This document shows positions 44,870-47,295 of a stretch of DNA of 47,295 nucleotides, one piece after another; the first letter of the stretch is position 1, and every line of letters begins with the position of its first letter. The translations under genes were made by a program, and so were the position numbers. Origin of the DNA: Planctomycetota bacterium (GTDB taxonomy: Bacteria; Planctomycetota; Planctomycetia; Pirellulales; Lacipirellulaceae); the NCBI GenBank assembly GCA_013152205.1, contig JAADGV010000063.1, forward strand, positions 1 through 47,295, written 5' to 3'. The notes beneath the pieces are model-generated. The model saw nothing but the letters and a program-made list of their open reading frames with translations, searched no databases and was not told where the DNA came from.

Positions 44870-45463
44870 GTGATAATTAGAATTTTTAGCGTACTGGCCC
44901 TCACCTTGCTGAGCTTCAGCTTTTCCCCCTTGGCTGAAGCCCATCCTGTGCGGGGGCTCTCCAGGTTTGAACGCGCTGCAAACAGGCTTAGTACCCTACC
45001 TAAGGGCTCGTCTCGAAGAGCAGTCGGGGACAATGTTCGTCAACTTGGACTCGCCGCGCACAATTTTCTCCTGCGCTCTGACCATGAATATCCGTGGCAA
45101 GTAGGAATCAACCGTAGTCGCGGCGATGGGCACAAAGACTGGATCGACCTCCTCTCTTCCAACCTCAGTCGCGACGTCGACCCGATCTTCATTTTCCCTC
45201 ATACTGTCGTTATCGACTTCACCATCCGTACTACTCTCGATGAAGAATTAACCCTCAATTTCGCCGAGTACCGCCCGACTCTCGGCGACGATGGCGACTT
45301 AGATCTCTATCTGGTTAATGCTCCTGGGGGAGACAATTCGTTTCGCTTCGGTGGTTTCCTTGCTGCGACGAGTATTCCCGAGCCATCGACGCTTGCGCTA
45401 GTCCTGTTTGCAACTCTATGTGTTCCTTTCAGAAGAAGGTGCGTTCAAAGTAAAAACGGTTGA
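44870..45463 (+). CDS. Small secreted PEP-CTERM protein
   Basis: The 197-residue protein has a signal peptide (residues 1-24, ending EAHP). The middle is a short beta-rich domain I cannot name (WQVGINRSRGDGHKDWIDLL, cut before the next strand). The end has the PEP-CTERM layout SIPEPSTLALVLFATLCV followed by basic RRRC. The start is GTG 44870 with AGGAAG about ten bases upstream. It precedes a similar-tail protein on the same strand by 53 bases, so they may share a transcript. PEP-CTERM tails direct export and cleavage by an exosortase, which is not in this window. Confidence 0.72.
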   Translation: MIIRIFSVLALTLLSFSFSPLAEAHPVRGLSRFERAANRLSTLPKGSSRRAVGDNVRQLGLAAHNFLLRSDHEYPWQVGINRSRGDGHKDWIDLLSSNLSRDVDPIFIFPHTVVIDFTIRTTLDEELTLNFAEYRPTLGDDGDLDLYLVNAPGGDNSFRFGGFLAATSIPEPSTLALVLFATLCVPFRRRCVQSKNG

Positions 45464-45516
45464 TGAAAACGTTTAGCTCTCATGCGAGGCTCTCCACCTA
45501 ATCTGGACTCATTGAT

Positions 45517-46800
45517 ATGTTGACTTCTTCAAAATTCCGATCTGTTATGGACTCTATCCGCCGTGCGTTGTCGTCGACCTGTCGATGGCCTGCGATTGGA
45601 GTTCTCGCAGTCGTAGCAATCGGAATTTGCGTCGTCCCTGCCCGTGGAAATCCACTTTCGGTATTGAACGACGAATTTGAAGATGGTGCAACGATAAGCG
45701 ACTGGGCCCGGATCCACGAGGTCGAAGGTTGGAACGCTGACCATGCAAACATTTGGGATATCGACGCCACACAACCAGGCCGCATGGTAATCGAACCGCA
45801 TACCACCTCGTGGTATCAGGACTACCGAGGAATCCTTGCCTTCAAGGAAGTGTCTGGCGATTTTTCAATCACTTCGCAAGTTTACGTGACCGATCGTGAT
45901 CTTCTCGACGATAACGAAGTGCCATTTCCTTCGTACTCGCTTGCTGGGCTGATGATCCGTCGCCCGCGGGCGATTACCAATCCCGCAGTCGATTGGACTC
46001 CGGGAGACATGACGATCGGCAACCCGCCCAATGGCGAAAATTATGTCTTTCTTTCGATTGGCCAAGCGAACAATGTGGGCGGCTCGGAATTCCAGTTCGA
46101 GGTGAAGAACACTCGGAACAGCAATTCGCAGTTACAGATCAGCTCTGCCCCGGGCAACCTCATCACCATTCAACTGGTTCGAATTGGCGATTCGGTGCTC
46201 ACCCTGTATCAAGAGCCGGGCGAAGATTGGGTGGTCCACCGACGTTACGATCGGGCTGACTTGCCTGAAACACTCCAAGTCGGAATGGTCGCCTATACCG
46301 AATGGGATCTTATTTGGCCGAATTTCACTCCCTACGATCACAACTCCAATGTTCTACTCAACCCGCCCTACGGTTTGAATTTTCAGCCCGACCTGACTGC
46401 GGGATTCGAGTACGCAAGGTTCTACGAGCCAAGCGTTCCTGCAGAGTTGGTCGGAGTAAATCTGTTTGACGAAGGCCAAGTGAGCGATACTCAGTTGCTC
46501 AGTTTTTTAGGCGACATCGCCAACCAAGCCGTGGCTGATGCCGACTTCGACCAGGACGACGATGTCGACGGAAGCGATTTTCTCCGCTGGCAAACGGGCC
46601 TCGGCACTCTCGCAGGTGCCTCGCTGGCAACCGGCAACGCTGATTTCGACGGGGATGTCGACCAAGACGATTTTTTCGCTTGGCAGCAACAGTTTGGTAG
46701 CGTGCCGAATGGAGCTGCGGCAGCCGTTCCAGAACCGGCGACTCTCTCGCTTCTACTTTTCGCAGGCCTGCTGGGCCTTGCTCGTCCAAGGAATTGCTAG
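45517..46800 (+). CDS. Secreted dockerin/PEP-CTERM protein
   Basis: The 427-residue protein has a signal peptide within residues 1-45 (a long basic head, then WPAIGVLAVVAIGICVVPARG). Residues 50-290 look like a concanavalin-like jelly roll (LNDEFEDGATISDWARI, GILAFKEVSGDFSITSQVYV, QFEVKNTRNSNSQLQI). Near 340-395 are two dockerin-like calcium loops (DADFDQDDDVDGSDFLRW and NADFDGDVDQDDFFAWQQ), and the end is VPEPATLSLLLFAGLLGLARPR. ATG 45517 is used, though the inner ATG at 45547 would also keep the leader. The jelly roll suggests sugar binding; the tail suggests surface display. Confidence 0.82.
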   Translation: MLTSSKFRSVMDSIRRALSSTCRWPAIGVLAVVAIGICVVPARGNPLSVLNDEFEDGATISDWARIHEVEGWNADHANIWDIDATQPGRMVIEPHTTSWYQDYRGILAFKEVSGDFSITSQVYVTDRDLLDDNEVPFPSYSLAGLMIRRPRAITNPAVDWTPGDMTIGNPPNGENYVFLSIGQANNVGGSEFQFEVKNTRNSNSQLQISSAPGNLITIQLVRIGDSVLTLYQEPGEDWVVHRRYDRADLPETLQVGMVAYTEWDLIWPNFTPYDHNSNVLLNPPYGLNFQPDLTAGFEYARFYEPSVPAELVGVNLFDEGQVSDTQLLSFLGDIANQAVADADFDQDDDVDGSDFLRWQTGLGTLAGASLATGNADFDGDVDQDDFFAWQQQFGSVPNGAAAAVPEPATLSLLLFAGLLGLARPRNC

Positions 46801-46957
46801 TGCGCTAAAGCCTTCGGGTTTCTTTCCATCGATTTCGACCTCGCGCGCAATCTCCCCTCGTACCTGCTTGTCTAAGCTTTTGCGCGAAGGGTTAGCCAAT
46901 CGCGACCAGAAAAATTTCTGGTAAAGCACTAGTGCCTTGTCAAAGCTTAATTTTGGG

Positions 46958-47024
46958 ATTAGCCGTTTTGGCGTTAGCCGCGGTTGCTGCAGAAAAAACC
47001 GTGGCTAACGCCAAAACGGCTAAT
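46958..47024. repeat. 22-bp perfect inverted repeat with flanking direct repeats
   Basis: ATTAGCCGTTTTGGCGTTAG and two more bases (46958-46979) pair perfectly with 47003-47024; a further six pairs extend it with one mismatch. AAAGCACTAG at 46923-46932 and 47053-47062 forms 10-bp direct repeats on both sides. It follows the dockerin gene and may serve as its terminator, though no T-tract follows. Confidence 0.8.
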
Positions 47025-47114
47025 TCGCTCAAACCCAATTTCCATCGCTGCCAAAGCACTAGCTACCGTCCCCCATCTTTTGTTTCCACCACCTTGCCCC
47101 TGGAGTAGATTCTC

Positions 47115-47295
47115 ATGCTACGTACATTTAGTTCTCACCAGAAAAATCGTTCTATTTGCAGTCAAAGAATCGCCCTGATTCTCCTCCTTTGCGTTGCCCC
47201 CTTGGGCCATGATTCGGCTTGGGGTGGTCATGCAGACAGATCCTGGGATTCGGGTGCCAACCCTGCCGCCAACATTGGTGACTGGAGTGATCCGC
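47115..47295 (+). CDS. Secreted protein, cut by window end
   Basis: The 60 visible codons start at ATG 47115, with GGAG upstream. A basic head and hydrophobic stretch (IALILLLCVAPLGHDSA) form a signal peptide, and the mature part begins with Trp, Gly and Asp (WGGHADRSWDSGANPAAN). Such W/G/D openings are common in autotransporter-like or PEP-CTERM secreted proteins of planctomycetes. Most of the protein lies outside the window, so its role cannot be told. Confidence 0.65.
   Translation, partial: MLRTFSSHQKNRSICSQRIALILLLCVAPLGHDSAWGGHADRSWDSGANPAANIGDWSDP

Overview
The window reads as a chromosomal segment of a planctomycete, most likely of the Pirellulales. The evidence is the gene content: tandem TIGR03000-type domains, a Tat-exported DUF1501 protein, two sulfatases, FG-GAP and PEP-CTERM/dockerin secreted proteins, an ECF sigma factor overlapping a Ser/Thr kinase gene, and a REP-associated tyrosine transposase. 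I saw no rRNA, tRNA, CRISPR array, prophage or complete insertion sequence. This placement is inference from family content, not from a marker gene.

Layout. 1-4 kb: a PEP-CTERM/dockerin repeat protein and a sodium/solute symporter. 4-9 kb, minus strand: a sulfatase, an EF-G-like GTPase and HisA. 9-13 kb: an IS3-type transposase remnant, a DUF1501 protein and an A/T-rich orphan gene. 13-14.5 kb: a second sulfatase. 14.9-20.1 kb: a divergent sugar-catabolism locus, with PfkB kinase, class I aldolase-like protein and xylose-isomerase-like protein on the minus strand, and PIG-L deacetylase and NagB-like protein on the plus strand. 20.2-21.5 kb: a RAYT transposase between REP hairpins, plus a small orphan. 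21.5-27.3 kb, minus strand: an FG-GAP protein, a DUF11 lipoprotein and two paralogous secreted proteins. 27.7-32.3 kb: a LolA-like secreted protein, CoaD, a class V aminotransferase and an exported PCMT-like methyltransferase. 32.7-38.5 kb: a TIGR03000 protein with a strong terminator, a membrane-protein/HTTM pair and a large GH20-like glycosidase. 39.7-41.6 kb: aspartate-semialdehyde dehydrogenase and TruA. 41.7-44.5 kb, minus strand: an ECF sigma factor and a kinase fused to an FGE-like domain. 44.9 kb to the end: three secreted proteins, the last cut by the window edge.

How the genes may work together. The five genes at 14.9-20.1 kb together could encode deacetylation, deamination/isomerisation, ketose-aldose isomerisation, phosphorylation and aldol cleavage, which looks like a complete route for an acetylated amino sugar. 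Two of the enzymes differ from their textbook families at catalytic positions (a metal-ligand Asp replaced by His in the isomerase; the NagB catalytic Asp replaced by Val), so the substrate may be unusual. The sulfatases, the glycosidase and the symporter fit a polysaccharide-degrading lifestyle.

The most striking non-coding feature is a family of mosaic inverted repeats in at least seven intergenic regions (about 3.8, 5.6, 8.0, 14.5, 17.1, 25.0 and 29.4 kb). They are built from the same recurring modules, with perfect inverted arms up to 26 bp. I do not recognise them as a named element.
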